Shown in pieces: positions 1 through 9,748 of a stretch of DNA of 64,000 bases. A program made the translations under genes and the position numbers. Below the pieces are notes generated by a model, which saw only the letters and a list, made by a program, of their open reading frames with translations, had not been told where the DNA came from and made no database searches. This DNA is from Hydrogenophaga sp. (GTDB taxonomy: Bacteria; Pseudomonadota; Gammaproteobacteria; Burkholderiales; Burkholderiaceae_C): contig NZ_JAUCZF010000002.1 in assembly GCF_030373245.1 (NCBI RefSeq), forward strand, positions 485,352 to 549,351, given 5' to 3'. Every line of letters starts with the position of its first letter. Position 1 is the first letter of the stretch.

Positions 1-444
1 GGTGGAGTTTTCCATGCCGACCACGCCGTATTGCGCTGTGCCTGCTGCGGTTGCATGGAACACCTCGTCGAAGTTGGCACAGTAAATGAGGTTGGCCGCA
101 CCGCCGAAAAATTCGACCGCGGCTTGCTCACAAAACGTGCCCGCCGGCCCCAGCACCGCCACGCGCTGCGGCGCCTCCAGTGCCAGACAGGCCGACATGA
201 TTTCGCGCCAGATCGAGGCCACATGCTGGTTGAGCAAAGGCCCCTCGTTGTTGGCCTGGATCTTGTCGATCACCTGGGCCACCCGGTCTGGACGAAAAAA
301 CGGTGACCCCTCGGCGCGCTTGATCTCACCGACCTGCTCGGCCACCCGAGCACGCTGGTTGAGCAACGACAGCAGTTGCTGGTCGAGCGAGTCGATCTGC
401 ACGCGCAGCGCGGCCAGGGCGTCGGACTGGGTGGGCTGGATCAT
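1..444 (-). CDS. pheA: Bifunctional chorismate mutase / prephenate dehydratase, 5' part (P-protein)
   Basis: Partial gene: 148 codons are present and the rest runs off the left edge. The enzyme converts chorismate to prephenate and then to phenylpyruvate in phenylalanine synthesis in the cytosol. The reading starts [20 protein letters not shown]. Residues about 8-85 match an AroQ-type chorismate mutase helix bundle ([16 protein letters not shown]). From about residue 93 the dehydratase domain begins ([15 protein letters not shown], then GVVGMENST at the edge). The ATG overlaps the serC stop as ATGA, so it is probably translationally coupled to serC in a gyrA-serC-pheA unit. The C-terminal regulatory ACT domain is outside the window. 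Family assignment is secure. Confidence 0.93.
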   Translation of the reverse strand, partial: MIQPTQSDALAALRVQIDSLDQQLLSLLNQRARVAEQVGEIKRAEGSPFFRPDRVAQVIDKIQANNEGPLLNQHVASIWREIMSACLALEAPQRVAVLGPAGTFCEQAAVEFFGGAANLIYCANFDEVFHATAAGTAQYGVVGMENST

Positions 445-1559
445 GCCTGGGTGCTTTCGAAATGGCGCATGAACGCGACGAGTGCTTGCACGCCTTCGAT
501 GGGCATGGCGTTGTACAGGCTGGCACGCATGCCACCGACCGACTTGTGTCCCTTGAGCTGCAGCAGACCAGCGGCCTGCGCACCGTCCAGGAAGGCCTTG
601 TTGCGCGACTCGTCACGCAGGAAAAAGGGAATGTTCATGCGCGACCGGCAGTTTCTGGCCACTCTGTTCTGGTAGAGCTGTGAGCTGTCGATGAAGTCGT
701 ACAGCACCTTGGCCTTGGCGATGTTGCGCTGCTCCATCGCAGCGATGCCCTTCGCGTTGCCCTCGGTCTGCCGTTTGAGCCATTGAAACGTGAGTCCCGC
801 CACGTAGATGGCGTAGGTCGGGGGTGTGTTGTACATGGATGCGTTGTCGGCCACAGTCTTGTAGTCGAACGCACTGGGACAGCTGGACAGAGCGTGTCCG
901 ATCAGATCTTCGCGCACCACCACCAGGGTCAGGCCAGCTGGGCCCAGGTTCTTCTGCGCCCCACCAAAGGCCAGACCGACGCGCGACCAGTCCACCGGTC
1001 GAGAAGCCACGTGGGAAGAGAAGTCGATCACCAGAGGTGCATCGCTGCCCAGCGCCTTCAGGTCGGGCAGATCATGGAACTCCACCCCGTGGATGGTTTC
1101 GTTGCTGCAGAGATGAAGGTATTGCGCGTCAGCGCTCACTTGCCATTTGGCTGGATCGGGCAGGGTGGTGTGGGCATCGGCCTCATTGCTGGCTGCGATG
1201 TGGCCGGTGGCGTATTTGCGCGCTTCCTTGGCCGACTTCTGGCTCCAACTGCCGGTCACCACAAAATCGACCACACCGCCGCGCGAGAGGTTCATCGGTA
1301 CGATGGCGTTCTCGGCCAGTCCGCCGCCCTGCATGAACAAGATACGGAACTGCTCGGGCACCGCCAGCAGCTCGCGCAGGTCTTGCTCGGCGGCCTCGCA
1401 GATCGATATGAAGGATTTGCCGCGGTGGCTCATCTCCATCACGCTCATGCCCGTGCCTTGCCAGTCCAGCATCTCGTTCGCTGCCTGTTGCAGCACCTCG
1501 ACGGGCATGGCCGCCGGGCCGGCGGAGAAGTTGTAAGGACGCGCGGCGGGAGGCGTCAT
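441..1559 (-). CDS. serC: Phosphoserine aminotransferase
   Basis: This PLP enzyme makes 3-phosphoserine from 3-phosphohydroxypyruvate and glutamate in serine synthesis, and also serves pyridoxine synthesis. The product is 372 residues, normal for SerC. It opens with the family signature [11 protein letters not shown] (residues 9-19). The PLP-binding lysine is K203 in [11 protein letters not shown]. The C-terminus carries [16 protein letters not shown]. The start ATG overlaps the gyrA stop and the stop overlaps the pheA start, both as ATGA, so the three genes are very probably co-transcribed. This order is common in Burkholderiales (known from the group). Confidence 0.97.
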   Translation of the reverse strand: MTPPAARPYNFSAGPAAMPVEVLQQAANEMLDWQGTGMSVMEMSHRGKSFISICEAAEQDLRELLAVPEQFRILFMQGGGLAENAIVPMNLSRGGVVDFVVTGSWSQKSAKEARKYATGHIAASNEADAHTTLPDPAKWQVSADAQYLHLCSNETIHGVEFHDLPDLKALGSDAPLVIDFSSHVASRPVDWSRVGLAFGGAQKNLGPAGLTLVVVREDLIGHALSSCPSAFDYKTVADNASMYNTPPTYAIYVAGLTFQWLKRQTEGNAKGIAAMEQRNIAKAKVLYDFIDSSQLYQNRVARNCRSRMNIPFFLRDESRNKAFLDGAQAAGLLQLKGHKSVGGMRASLYNAMPIEGVQALVAFMRHFESTQA

Positions 1560-4195
1560 GCAGCGTCTGCGCCGTCGGCGTCGCCAGGTTCTTCGGTGGT
1601 ACCAACGATGTTGGCGTCGTTCTCCACGATGCGCTGCAGGCCAGAGAGCTCGGAGCCGTCGTCCAGCGCGATCAGGGTCACGCCCTGCGTGGCGCGGCCC
1701 ATTTCTCGGATTTCACTCACCCGGGTGCGCACCAGAACACCGGTGTCCGTGATGAGCATGATCTCGTCGTCGCTGTGCACCAGCGTGGCGGCCACAACCT
1801 TGCCGTTGCGCTCACTTTGCTGGATGGCGATCATGCCCTTGGTGCCGCGGCCGTGGCGGGTGTATTCGCCGATCGGAGTGCGCTTGCCGTAGCCGTTGAT
1901 GGTGGCGGTAAGCACACTCTGCGCCTCGTCTTCGGCCACCAGCATGGCGATCACGCTTTGGGTGTCTTCAATGGCCATGCCGCGCACACCGCGCGCGTTG
2001 CGACCCATCGGTCGCACGTCGTTTTCGTCGAATCTAACGGCCTTGCCGCCGTCGCTGAAGAGCATCACATCGTGTTGACCGTCTGTGAGGGCGGCACCAA
2101 TGAGGTAATCACCTTCGTCCAGGCCAACCGCGATGATGCCGGCCTTGCGCGGGTTGCTGAACTCGTTGAGGGGTGTTTTCTTGACCGTGCCCATCGAGGT
2201 CGCCATGAACACGAAGCGGTCCTCCGGGAAGCTGCGGGCCTCTCCGGTCAGCGGCAGCACGACGTTGATCTTCTCGCCCTCTTCGAGCGGGAACATGTTG
2301 ACGATTGGGCGCCCACGTGAACCGCGCGAACCAGCTGGTACCTCCCACACCTTGAGCCAGTAAAGCCGGCCGCGGTTGGAGAAGCACAGGATGTAGTCGT
2401 GGGTGTTGGCGATGAACAGCTGGTCGACCCAGTCGTCTTCCTTGGTCGCGGTGGCCTGCTTGCCACGACCTCCGCGCTTCTGTGCCCGGTATTCCGAAAG
2501 CGGCTGACTCTTGATATAGCCGCTGTGGCTGAGCGTGACCACCATGTCCGTGGGCGTGATCAGGTCCTCGGTCGACAGGTCGAACGAGCTGTGTTCCACC
2601 AGACTGCGGCGCGCGCCGAGCTTGGTCTGGCCAAACTCCTGCTTCACCTCGGACAGCTCCTCGCCAATGATGGTCGACACGCGCTCGGGCCTGGACAGGA
2701 TGTCGAGCAGGTCGTCGATCAAGCCCATGACTTCCTTGTATTCGGCCACGATCTTGTCCTGCTCCAGACCGGTCAGGCGCTGCAGACGCATCTGCAGGAT
2801 CTCCTGCGCCTGCGTCTCTGACAGGCGATACAGCCCATCGCTGCCCATGCCGAATTCGCGCTCCAGCCCTTCGGGACGGTAGTCATCGGCATTGATCACG
2901 CCGCCATCGGCTCGGGCACGGGTAAGCATTTCGCGCACCATCGCGCTGTCCCAGCTGCGCGTCATCAATTCGGCCTTGGCCACCGGTGGCGTGGGCGACT
3001 CGCGGATGATCTTGATGAATTCGTCGATGTTGGCCAGCGCGACGGCCAGGCCCTCGAGCACGTGGCCGCGCTCGCGCGCTTTGCGCAGGTTGAATACGGT
3101 GCGCCGCGTCACCACCTCGCGGCGGTGATCCAGAAAAACCTGGATCAGGTCCATCAGATTGCACAGCTTGGGCTGGCCGTCAATGAGCGCGACCATGTTG
3201 ATGCCAAACGTGTCCTGCAGCTGGGTCTGCTTGTACAGATTGTTGAGCACCACTTCGGGTACTTCGCCGCGCTTGAGCTCGATCACCAGGCGCATGCCCG
3301 ACTTGTCGGACTCGTCCTGGATGTGGCTGATGCCCTCGATCTTCTTCTCGTGCACCAGTTCAGCGATGCGCTCCTGGAGCGTCTTTTTGTTCACCTGGTA
3401 GGGGAGCTCGTCCACGATGATGGACTGGCGCTGGCCCTTGTCGATGTCTTCGAAGTGGCATTTGGCGCGCATCACCACTCGGCCGCGGCCGGTGCGATAG
3501 CCGTCCTTGACGCCGTTGATGCCGTAGATGATTCCGGCGGTGGGAAAGTCCGGCGCCGGAATGATTTCCATCAGCTCTTCGATGGTGGCTTCCGGGTTTT
3601 TGAGCAGGTGCAGGCACGCATCGACCACCTCGTTGAGGTTGTGCGGCGGGATGTTGGTGGCCATACCGACCGCGATGCCCGCCGAGCCATTGACCAGCAG
3701 GTTGGGCAGGCGGCTGGGCAACACAAGCGGCTCTTTTTCACTGCCGTCGTAGTTGGGGCCGAAGTTGACCGTCTCCTTGTCGATATCGGCCAACATTTCG
3801 TGCGCGATCTTCGAGAGCCGGATTTCCGTGTAGCGCATGGCGGCTGCGTTGTCGCCGTCGACCGAGCCGAAGTTGCCCTGGCCGTCGACCAGCATGTGGC
3901 GCAGCGAAAAGTCCTGAGCCATGCGCACGATGGTGTCGTACACCGCGCTGTCACCGTGCGGGTGGTACTTGCCGATCACATCACCCACGATGCGGGCCGA
4001 CTTCTTGTAGGGCCGATTCCAGTCGTTGTTGAGCTCGTGCATCGCGAACAGAACTCGCCGGTGCACCGGCTTCAGCCCATCGCGCGCATCGGGCAACGCA
4101 CGCCCCACGATCACGCTCATCGCGTAATCCAGGTAACTGCGGCGCATCTCCTCTTCCAGGCTGATGGGCAATGTCTCTTTGGCGAACTGGGTCAT
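1556..4195 (-). CDS. gyrA: DNA gyrase subunit A
   Basis: GyrA is the DNA-cleaving and rejoining subunit of gyrase (A2B2), which introduces negative supercoils using ATP. The product is 879 residues. The catalytic tyrosine is Y122 in [11 protein letters not shown]. The quinolone-resistance region reads [17 protein letters not shown] with S83 and D87, the residues of the drug-sensitive form in E. coli numbering, which this protein keeps exactly. The C-terminal beta-pinwheel carries the GyrA box as QKRGGRG. The C-terminal tail is acidic. It is the first gene of the gyrA-serC-pheA run, divergent from the ompA gene across about 260 bases. Confidence 0.98.
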   Translation of the reverse strand: MTQFAKETLPISLEEEMRRSYLDYAMSVIVGRALPDARDGLKPVHRRVLFAMHELNNDWNRPYKKSARIVGDVIGKYHPHGDSAVYDTIVRMAQDFSLRHMLVDGQGNFGSVDGDNAAAMRYTEIRLSKIAHEMLADIDKETVNFGPNYDGSEKEPLVLPSRLPNLLVNGSAGIAVGMATNIPPHNLNEVVDACLHLLKNPEATIEELMEIIPAPDFPTAGIIYGINGVKDGYRTGRGRVVMRAKCHFEDIDKGQRQSIIVDELPYQVNKKTLQERIAELVHEKKIEGISHIQDESDKSGMRLVIELKRGEVPEVVLNNLYKQTQLQDTFGINMVALIDGQPKLCNLMDLIQVFLDHRREVVTRRTVFNLRKARERGHVLEGLAVALANIDEFIKIIRESPTPPVAKAELMTRSWDSAMVREMLTRARADGGVINADDYRPEGLEREFGMGSDGLYRLSETQAQEILQMRLQRLTGLEQDKIVAEYKEVMGLIDDLLDILSRPERVSTIIGEELSEVKQEFGQTKLGARRSLVEHSSFDLSTEDLITPTDMVVTLSHSGYIKSQPLSEYRAQKRGGRGKQATATKEDDWVDQLFIANTHDYILCFSNRGRLYWLKVWEVPAGSRGSRGRPIVNMFPLEEGEKINVVLPLTGEARSFPEDRFVFMATSMGTVKKTPLNEFSNPRKAGIIAVGLDEGDYLIGAALTDGQHDVMLFSDGGKAVRFDENDVRPMGRNARGVRGMAIEDTQSVIAMLVAEDEAQSVLTATINGYGKRTPIGEYTRHGRGTKGMIAIQQSERNGKVVAATLVHSDDEIMLITDTGVLVRTRVSEIREMGRATQGVTLIALDDGSELSGLQRIVENDANIVGTTEEPGDADGADAA

Positions 4196-4458
4196 GGAGG
4201 GCGGCGTGATGCGTAAAAGGATCCCGGAGGCAACCGCACATTTTAGGCGGCTCGCGTGGGCCGCTTCCTGGCTGCTTTATTGTTGTAGTTCAACAACGGA
4301 TGGGGGTGACTAATCGAAACGGGTTACTTGCAGGGGAGCCCAGGTGGGTCGGCCGGCGAGCGGCTTGTGGCACAATGAATTCAACGTTTCTGGTGGTGGT
4401 CACTGAAAGCGTCATCGTTTCTATTCCAGCCCGAACGCGGCTTACCAAGAGGAAAACC

Positions 4459-5130
4459 ATGAAAAAACTGAACAAAGTGGCAATGCTGTTCGCAACGGCC
4501 GCCCTGGCTACCGCTGCTGGCGCCCAGACTGTGGACAACTGGCGTGGTGCCGATGGCACCGTCTGGAAGAACGGCACCAGCGAGCTTTGCTGGCGCGATG
4601 CCTCCTGGACGCCCGCCACGGCTGCTGTCGGCTGCGACGGCGCGATCGTGCCCAAGGCTGCTGCTCCTGCCCCTGCTCCTGCACCGGCCCCTGCAGCTGC
4701 GCCCGCTCCTGCTCCTGCTCCTGCGGCTGCCGCACCGGCTCGCGCCCCCGCACCTGCTCCAGCACCTGCAGCGTCCAAAGTGACCTACGCTGCCGATGCG
4801 TTCTTCGATTTCGACAAGGCAGTGCTCAAGCCTGAAGGCAAAGCCAAGCTGGACGACCTGGCTGGCAAAGTCTCCGGCATCAACCTGGAAGTGGTGATTG
4901 CCGTCGGCCACACCGATTCCACCGGCCCTGCCGGGTACAACCAGGCGCTGTCTAACCGCCGTGCTGAAGCCGTGAAGGCCTATCTGGTTTCCAAGGGCAT
5001 CGAAAGCAACCGCATCTACACCGAAGGCAAGGGTCTGACCCAGCCGGTCGCTGACAACAGCACCCGCGAAGGTCGCGCCAAGAACCGCCGCGTTGAAGTG
5101 GAAGTGGTCGGTACCCGCGCCAACAAGTAA
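4459..5130 (+). CDS. OmpA-family outer-membrane protein with Pro-Ala linker
   Basis: This 223-residue exported protein probably ties the outer membrane to peptidoglycan. The ATG at 4459 follows AGAGGAAAACC and gives a clear signal peptide with cleavage after ATAAGA (about residue 22). A short N-terminal region with two cysteines (residues about 43 and 59) follows, then a low-complexity Ala/Pro linker (about residues 66-105). The C-terminal OmpA/MotB domain (about 107-218) shows FFDFDKAVLKPEG, VGHTDSTGPAGYNQALSNRRA and NRRVEVEV, the peptidoglycan-binding pattern. There is no large eight-strand barrel, so it is shorter than E. coli OmpA. It is followed by a strong terminator. Confidence 0.93.
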   Translation: MKKLNKVAMLFATAALATAAGAQTVDNWRGADGTVWKNGTSELCWRDASWTPATAAVGCDGAIVPKAAAPAPAPAPAPAAAPAPAPAPAAAAPARAPAPAPAPAASKVTYAADAFFDFDKAVLKPEGKAKLDDLAGKVSGINLEVVIAVGHTDSTGPAGYNQALSNRRAEAVKAYLVSKGIESNRIYTEGKGLTQPVADNSTREGRAKNRRVEVEVVGTRANK

Positions 5131-5158
5131 GCATTGAATTCTGCGTCTCAGACGCAAG

Positions 5159-5191
5159 GCCCTGTTGGCGCAAGCCGGCAGGGCTTTTTTT
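5159..5191 (+). terminator. Rho-independent terminator after the OmpA-family gene
   Basis: The stem GCCCTG/CAGGGC has inner pairing around TTGGCGCAAGCCGG and is followed by seven T residues. It lies 28 bases after the stop of the OmpA-family gene and would separate it from ubiG. Confidence 0.85.
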
Positions 5192-5304
5192 CGTCTGTCG
5201 ATCCGGTGGGTGACTCGACGCGGCGCTTCGCATTCGGGCCACATGGCCAGGGTCGAATATCCAGGGTCGATAAGCCTGTTTGCCAGCCGTGGGAGAATTA
5301 AAAA

Positions 5305-6009
5305 ATGAAGACCGTTAACGCCGATCCCGCAGAGCTCGCCAAGTTTTCCGATCTGGCCCACCGTTGGTGGGATCCCGAGAGCGAATTCCGACCTCTTCAC
5401 CAGATCAACCCGCTGCGCCTGGAGTGGATCGATGCCCTGGTACCGCTGGCCGGCAAGCGGGTGCTGGACATTGGCTGTGGTGGTGGAATTCTGTCGGACT
5501 CCATGGCCCGAAAGGGCGCTGAAGTCACGGGTATCGACCTGTCGAGTAAGGCGCTGCGAGTGGCCCAGCTTCACGCGCTGGAAGCCAGTACGCCCAACGT
5601 GACCTACCGCGAGATCAGCGCCGAGGCACTCGCGATTGATCAACCCGCAAGCTTTGATGTGGTGACCTGCATGGAGATGCTGGAGCACGTGCCAGACCCC
5701 AGCTCTGTGGTCAAGGCCTGTTCTCAGCTGGTCAAGCCCGGGGGATGGGTGTTTTTTTCCACCATCAACCGCAACCCAAAATCGTTCCTGTTTGCCATCG
5801 TCGGGGCTGAGTACGTGCTGCAGATGCTGCCAAAGGGAACACATGAATATGCCAAGTTGATCCGCCCCAGCGAACTCGCCGCGCATTGCCGCTCAGCCGA
5901 TCTGGATTTGTCGCAAACCAAAGGCCTGGAATACAACCCTCTGACCCGCCGCTACTGGCTCAGTCAGGACACCAGCGTCAACTACATGTTCGCTACCCGC
6001 AAGACATGA
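5305..6009 (+). CDS. ubiG: Ubiquinone biosynthesis O-methyltransferase
   Basis: UbiG performs the two SAM-dependent O-methylations of ubiquinone synthesis. The product is 234 residues, as usual. It starts at an ATG after GGGAGAATTAAAAA. The N-terminus has [19 protein letters not shown], typical of UbiG. SAM motif I is VLDIGCGGG (residues 53-61), followed by GIDLS (motif II) and [11 protein letters not shown]. Its stop overlaps the start of gph as ATGA, forming a two-gene unit. Confidence 0.96.
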   Translation: MKTVNADPAELAKFSDLAHRWWDPESEFRPLHQINPLRLEWIDALVPLAGKRVLDIGCGGGILSDSMARKGAEVTGIDLSSKALRVAQLHALEASTPNVTYREISAEALAIDQPASFDVVTCMEMLEHVPDPSSVVKACSQLVKPGGWVFFSTINRNPKSFLFAIVGAEYVLQMLPKGTHEYAKLIRPSELAAHCRSADLDLSQTKGLEYNPLTRRYWLSQDTSVNYMFATRKT

Positions 6010-6683
6010 GCGTCTTCAGCTTTCAGCAGATTCGGGCGGTGCTGTTTGATCTGGACGGAACCCTTGTGGACAGCGCGCCTGATCTCGGCGCAGCCGCCGA
6101 GCACATGCGCTCGGTGCGCGGCCTGCCAGCGCTGCCGTTTGAGCATTACCGTCCGCACGCCGGTTCCGGCGCCCGGGGCATGCTCGGTGTGGCCTTCGGC
6201 ATGACGCCCGATCATGCGGCCTATGAAGCGCTGCGAGAGGAGTTCTACGTTCAGTATGAGGCCACGCTGACCCAGCGCACCATGGTCTTTGACCAGGTGG
6301 AAGACTTGCTCGCGGCACTGATGCGGCAAGGGCTTCGCTGGGGCGTTGTGACCAACAAGGCCCAGCGGTTCAGCGCGCCACTCACCGCCGCCATGCCTTT
6401 GTTTGGATCGGCTGCCACCATCGTCAGCGGCGACACCACGCCGCATGCCAAGCCGCACCCGGCGCCTCTGCTTGAAGCGGCGCGTCAGCTTGGTCTTCTT
6501 CCTGCGCAATGCCTGTATGTGGGCGACGATGCGAGAGATATCCTGGCTGGCCGTTCTGCCGGCATGCCTACGGTGGCCGCGCGCTATGGCTACCTCGGTC
6601 CCGGTGCCGATGTGGCGAGCTGGGGTGCCGATGCGGAGGTGCACTCTCCGCTGGAGGTCTTGAAATTGTTTGAATTGCCTTAA
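6006..6683 (+). CDS. gph: Phosphoglycolate phosphatase-type HAD hydrolase
   Basis: This HAD-superfamily phosphatase of 225 residues probably hydrolyses 2-phosphoglycolate, a product of DNA repair and oxygenase side reactions. HAD motif I is DLDGTLVDS with D15 and D17. Motif II is VVTNK with T116. Motif III is K149-P150. Motif IV is GDDARD at 173-178. The cap domain lies between residues about 24 and 90. It is translationally coupled to ubiG, an arrangement common in proteobacteria. The tmRNA promoter overlaps its 3' end. Substrate is assigned by family and context; related HAD phosphatases can differ. Confidence 0.9.
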   Translation: MSVFSFQQIRAVLFDLDGTLVDSAPDLGAAAEHMRSVRGLPALPFEHYRPHAGSGARGMLGVAFGMTPDHAAYEALREEFYVQYEATLTQRTMVFDQVEDLLAALMRQGLRWGVVTNKAQRFSAPLTAAMPLFGSAATIVSGDTTPHAKPHPAPLLEAARQLGLLPAQCLYVGDDARDILAGRSAGMPTVAARYGYLGPGADVASWGADAEVHSPLEVLKLFELP

Positions 6684-6686
6684 ACT
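6660..6686 (+). promoter_or_regulatory. Candidate sigma-70 promoter of the tmRNA gene
   Basis: TTGAAA (6660-6665) and TAAACT (6681-6686) lie 15 bases apart, a short spacer. They would start transcription close to the mature tmRNA 5' end at 6696. The promoter overlaps the last codons and stop of gph. Assignment rests on motif match and position only. Confidence 0.4.
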
Positions 6687-6695
6687 AGCGTGTCA

Positions 6696-7083
6696 GGGGC
6701 TGCATTGGTTTCGACGTGGGTTCGGACACGCAGCAGGGCATGTCGAGGTTCTGTCACCTCGTAAATCCGCAGAAAAAAACTAACTGCAAACGACGAACGT
6801 TTCGCACTCGCCGCTTAATTGCCGGTGAGCTTTGCAACAGCATGCCTATGGGCTGGGCAAGGGTTCTCATGGCGCGAGCTGTGGGGATCCAGGCTGCAAA
6901 GATAATTCAATAGGCTGGTTGGGCGTCGGGCAACTTGGCGCGCAACAAGACGCAAGGTTGCTGGCTTTCCTTTTAGCGTGTCGCTGCGCGGCTGGGGAAG
7001 CGAGATCAAATCAGACGACTACACATGTAGAACTGCGCGAAGAAGGCTTGCGGACGGGGGTTCGAATCCCCCCAGCTCCACCA
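6696..7083 (+). ncRNA. ssrA: Transfer-messenger RNA (tmRNA), tag ANDERFALAA
   Basis: tmRNA rescues stalled ribosomes and tags the nascent chain for proteolysis, working with SmpB. The 5' end GGGGCTG pairs with the 3' CAGCTCC, followed by ACCA. The 3' end carries the T-arm sequence GGGGGTTCGAATCCCCC. The resume codon is GCA at 6786; the encoded tag is A-N-D-E-R-F-A-L-A-A and ends at TAA (6816-6818). The remainder should form the pseudoknots. Length is about 388 nt, one-piece form. The tag ending LAA is a ClpXP-type degron, and ANDERFALAA is typical of betaproteobacteria. Confidence 0.97.
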
Positions 7084-7096
7084 TTTAATTGAATCA

Positions 7097-7128
7097 GTCG
7101 CCAGCTTCACCCGCCTGGCGACTTTTTT
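7097..7128 (+). terminator. Rho-independent terminator of tmRNA
   Basis: Perfect stem GTCGCCAG/CTGGCGAC with a ten-base loop and six T residues, 13 bases after the tmRNA CCA end. It abuts the stop codon of the convergent DUF2062 gene. Confidence 0.9.
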
Positions 7129-7769
7129 CATGGCTCGGATGTCTGGTCATTGCTACGGACAGGGGAAGGTGTTGCCGCATCTGCAGGGTCCCGAGGGCGC
7201 TGCGGGCTGCGTTTGCGCAGGCGTTGACGACGGGTCCATCGGGTTCTCAAAGTCCACAAGCCGCTGGCCAGAAAGTACACCAGCAGTCCGCTGAACGTGG
7301 CCACAATGGCCAGTCCCACAACCAGCGGTTTGCCGATCTTGCCGAACTGTTTTGTCCATACCCGGATGCGATCAGACAGGCTGAGGTCTGAATTGGGGAC
7401 GGCATGCGCCTTGTCGAGCGCCTTGAGCGCCTCTTCTTCTGACAGCGCGGGCTCGTTCAAGATGAACTTGCCCAACTGGTAGGCCCCGAAGTAAACCGGG
7501 CCGAAGGTGACCGGGTTGGTCACCAGCGTGCTCGCCACGGCCATCGGCAAGTTGGCCCGCAGCAAGACGGCTGTGGCAGCAGCAAACGGAATCTGGGCCA
7601 CCGGGATCAGCAGGCCGAAGAAGATGCCCAACGCAAGCCCCATGGCGATGCCTTTGCGGCTCAGATGCCAGAGGCGCGGGTGCTTGAGGATCGGCCCCAT
7701 CCAGCGCAACCAGCGATTGGTGCGCACGGTTTCGGGGTCAGGCAACCACTGTTTGAACTTCTGTTTCAT
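7128..7769 (-). CDS. DUF2062 membrane protein
   Basis: A 213-residue inner-membrane protein of the DUF2062 family; biochemical function unknown. The start at 7769 (MKQKFKQWLPDPE) is chosen because the upstream extension is low in hydrophobic or conserved content. After a basic N-terminus with conserved HLSRKGIAMGLALGIFFGLLIP (split here only by naming the family pattern) there are two hydrophobic hairpins (about residues 40-95) and a further membrane segment near 160-180, then a basic, proline-rich tail. It converges on the tmRNA gene and diverges from the pseudouridine synthase gene. Confidence 0.82.
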   Translation of the reverse strand: MKQKFKQWLPDPETVRTNRWLRWMGPILKHPRLWHLSRKGIAMGLALGIFFGLLIPVAQIPFAAATAVLLRANLPMAVASTLVTNPVTFGPVYFGAYQLGKFILNEPALSEEEALKALDKAHAVPNSDLSLSDRIRVWTKQFGKIGKPLVVGLAIVATFSGLLVYFLASGLWTLRTRWTRRQRLRKRSPQRPRDPADAATPSPVRSNDQTSEP

Positions 7770-7858
7770 CCGACGGAGTGAGTGGGACGGCGTGCAACCT
7801 TTGATTGTCGCTGATGGATCACCAGCCTCCAGGGAGCGGCGACAATTCACCTCACATG

Positions 7859-8608
7859 ATGCAGCTTCAGGACATTCTTTTTTCGCAAGGTTTTGGCACC
7901 CGACGGGTCTGTTTTGGTCTGGTGCAGCAGGGCCTGGTGCAGGTGCAGGTGGGCGGGCAACTTGTGCCGGTGGTTGACCCCACCGGGGTCTTCGATCCCG
8001 TCGGTCTGAACTTCATGGTGCAGGGCGAGCCCTGGGTCTATCAGGCTCAGGCGTATCTGATGCTGAACAAGCCAGCGGCCTTTGAGTGCTCTCAAAAACC
8101 GAGCACCTATCCGAGCATTTACACGCTGTTGCCTGGGCCGCTGCGTATGCGGGGCGGCGGGGCGGCGGCTGGCGTGCAGGCGGTGGGACGGCTGGATCAG
8201 GACACCACGGGCCTGCTCTTGCTGTCTGACGACGGCAAATTCATCCACCGCATGACCTCCCCGCGTCACCATGTGCCCAAGGTGTATCTGGCGCAGGTGA
8301 AGCACCCGCTGGATGCGACGCAGCTGGACCGGTTGTTGGCGGGCGTGGTGCTGGACGACGATCCGAAACCGGTGCGTGCAGCGGGTTGCCGTGCCCTGGA
8401 CGAGCACACACTGGAACTCACGCTGACGGAGGGCAAGTACCACCAGGTCAAGCGGATGGTGGCCGCTGTGAGCAACCGGGTGGAGAGCTTGCACCGGTCA
8501 CGCATCGGTGCGGTGTCGTTGCCAGAGAGTTTGTTGCCGGGGCAGTGGCGTTGGTTGAGCGATACCGAGGTGAGCGCCTTGACGGGCAAAGTCGCCAAAG
8601 CGGCCTGA
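7859..8608 (+). CDS. rsuA: 16S rRNA pseudouridine synthase, RsuA family
   Basis: RsuA-type enzymes isomerise one uridine of 16S rRNA (U516 in E. coli). The product is 249 residues. The N-terminal S4-like part (MQLQDILFSQGFGTRRVC) is followed by the catalytic domain with GRLDQDTTGLLLLSDDG, in which D113 is the nucleophile. YHQVKRMVAAVSNRVESLHR near residue 195-215 is also typical. Two adjacent ATG codons (7856 and 7859) are possible starts; a longer frame from a TTG at 7805 exists but its extra residues look non-coding. The substrate base is inferred from family resemblance; RluE/RluF relatives modify 23S rRNA. Confidence 0.87.
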   Translation: MQLQDILFSQGFGTRRVCFGLVQQGLVQVQVGGQLVPVVDPTGVFDPVGLNFMVQGEPWVYQAQAYLMLNKPAAFECSQKPSTYPSIYTLLPGPLRMRGGGAAAGVQAVGRLDQDTTGLLLLSDDGKFIHRMTSPRHHVPKVYLAQVKHPLDATQLDRLLAGVVLDDDPKPVRAAGCRALDEHTLELTLTEGKYHQVKRMVAAVSNRVESLHRSRIGAVSLPESLLPGQWRWLSDTEVSALTGKVAKAA

Positions 8609-8626
8609 CCAACAAGCCTTGCGGCG

Positions 8627-9367
8627 TCAGAGTAGGTCGCCGCGGCGGCTGTCCAGCGGCACCAGGAACGAATTGTCCTGCCACTCGCTGCTGCCATCGC
8701 TGGCTCGCAGGGTGCTGCTGTTGCTGTTGGGCCAGTTGGACATGGGCCCGAAGTCGCTTTGCCGGCTGCTGCGCTGGCGGTTGAGCGCGGTGCGCAGATT
8801 GGTCTGCGCGGCAATGATGGCTCGCTCCTCGAACTCGCGCTCACGCATGCCCTGGGCGGTAAGCGATTCACCGAGGAACTCGGCGCGGATTTCGGCGATG
8901 GTAGGCAGTGCGTCGGAGCGGATGACCCAGTAGGGCAAGCCACATTGGGTGAGCAGCGAGTGTTTGAGTGCGCGGGTGCTTCGGGGCAGCCCGGCCTGGC
9001 CCGGCACGTCCAGGCAACCGATCACACGTCCGTCGGCCTTGCAAATGGTAAAGGTGCAGTAGACGCTGCCCAGCAGCCGGTACCAGTGCATGCCCTGTTC
9101 CTTGTCGCGCGGCAGGGTAAAGCGGGTCACCGGCAGCTTGATCATCACGTGGTGATCGTAGAAGGCCCTGGACAGCCAGTTCCAGACCCGGGCTTCTTCG
9201 CTGTTGGCCAGCGGGCGGGTGCCCAGTGGCCAATGCTTGGGAATTCGGCGCTGCTTGCGCGTGCGGCGCTCCACCCACTGCTGATGCGCGAAAGCCCCCA
9301 GCACCAGCAACACTGGAACCAGGGCCGCGAGCAGCCAGGGGTTGAAGGAGTAGGTCACGAGCGACAT
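8627..9367 (-). CDS. DUF2726-like membrane-anchored protein
   Basis: A 246-residue protein with one N-terminal membrane segment (about residues 9-27) followed by a basic stretch and a soluble domain. The middle part (about residues 60-165) resembles DUF2726: a strand 'VYCTFTICKADGRVIGCLDV', then a basic helix and 'CGLPYWVIRSDALPTIAEIR', a layout reminiscent of restriction-endonuclease-like folds, though no complete nuclease motif could be confirmed. The last 50 residues are rich in Ser, Asn and Arg and probably disordered. Only 18 bases separate its stop from that of the convergent rsuA. Function unknown. Confidence 0.68.
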   Translation of the reverse strand: MSLVTYSFNPWLLAALVPVLLVLGAFAHQQWVERRTRKQRRIPKHWPLGTRPLANSEEARVWNWLSRAFYDHHVMIKLPVTRFTLPRDKEQGMHWYRLLGSVYCTFTICKADGRVIGCLDVPGQAGLPRSTRALKHSLLTQCGLPYWVIRSDALPTIAEIRAEFLGESLTAQGMREREFEERAIIAAQTNLRTALNRQRSSRQSDFGPMSNWPNSNSSTLRASDGSSEWQDNSFLVPLDSRRGDLL

Positions 9368-9748
9368 TGAAACAAATATGTATCAAAGTGTACGGACTAA
9401 TGGCCGCGTGGGGCGCAAGGTGCAGCCATCTCAGCCGCCCTTGACGTGAAGTTCTTGGGGTTTCCCCAGGGTTTCATGGGTCAATTGCACCAGGGCGGGG
9501 TGGTTCAACGCCGATCGGGGGGGTTGAGGGATCGGTGTGCATGGTTGAGGAGCGAAAAGAGGCAAACCCGTGATTGTGCACAGGCTGGGGCCGATTGAAC
9601 ATCCTGTAAACAGGTGAGGTCTGGGCGGTTTGTCGGTCTGGCAGAGCGGCTCTGGACCGAACCGAGCACAGTGGCTGAACCCCTGTTGTCACCCGGAGGA
9701 TGCCGCGACGGTCGAAGCTGGCCATGAAACCCGGTATTCTTGGTTGTC
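9368..9748. other. Intergenic region without a recognisable gene
   Basis: About 380 bases between two divergent genes. Short open frames here lack ribosome-binding sites and familiar motifs. The part next to 9367 is AT-richer (ACAAATATGTATCAAAGTG) and may hold the promoter of the DUF2726-like gene. I see no RNA gene, repeat or terminator that I can defend. Confidence 0.5.

Noticed and set aside
4381..5886. Long open frame antisense to the OmpA-family and ubiG genes
   Set aside because: Translation is Arg/Gly/His-rich with no family motif, and two well-supported genes occupy the other strand.
9368..9748. Possible small RNA in the longest gene-free stretch
   Set aside because: No conserved structure, terminator or promoter pair could be shown.
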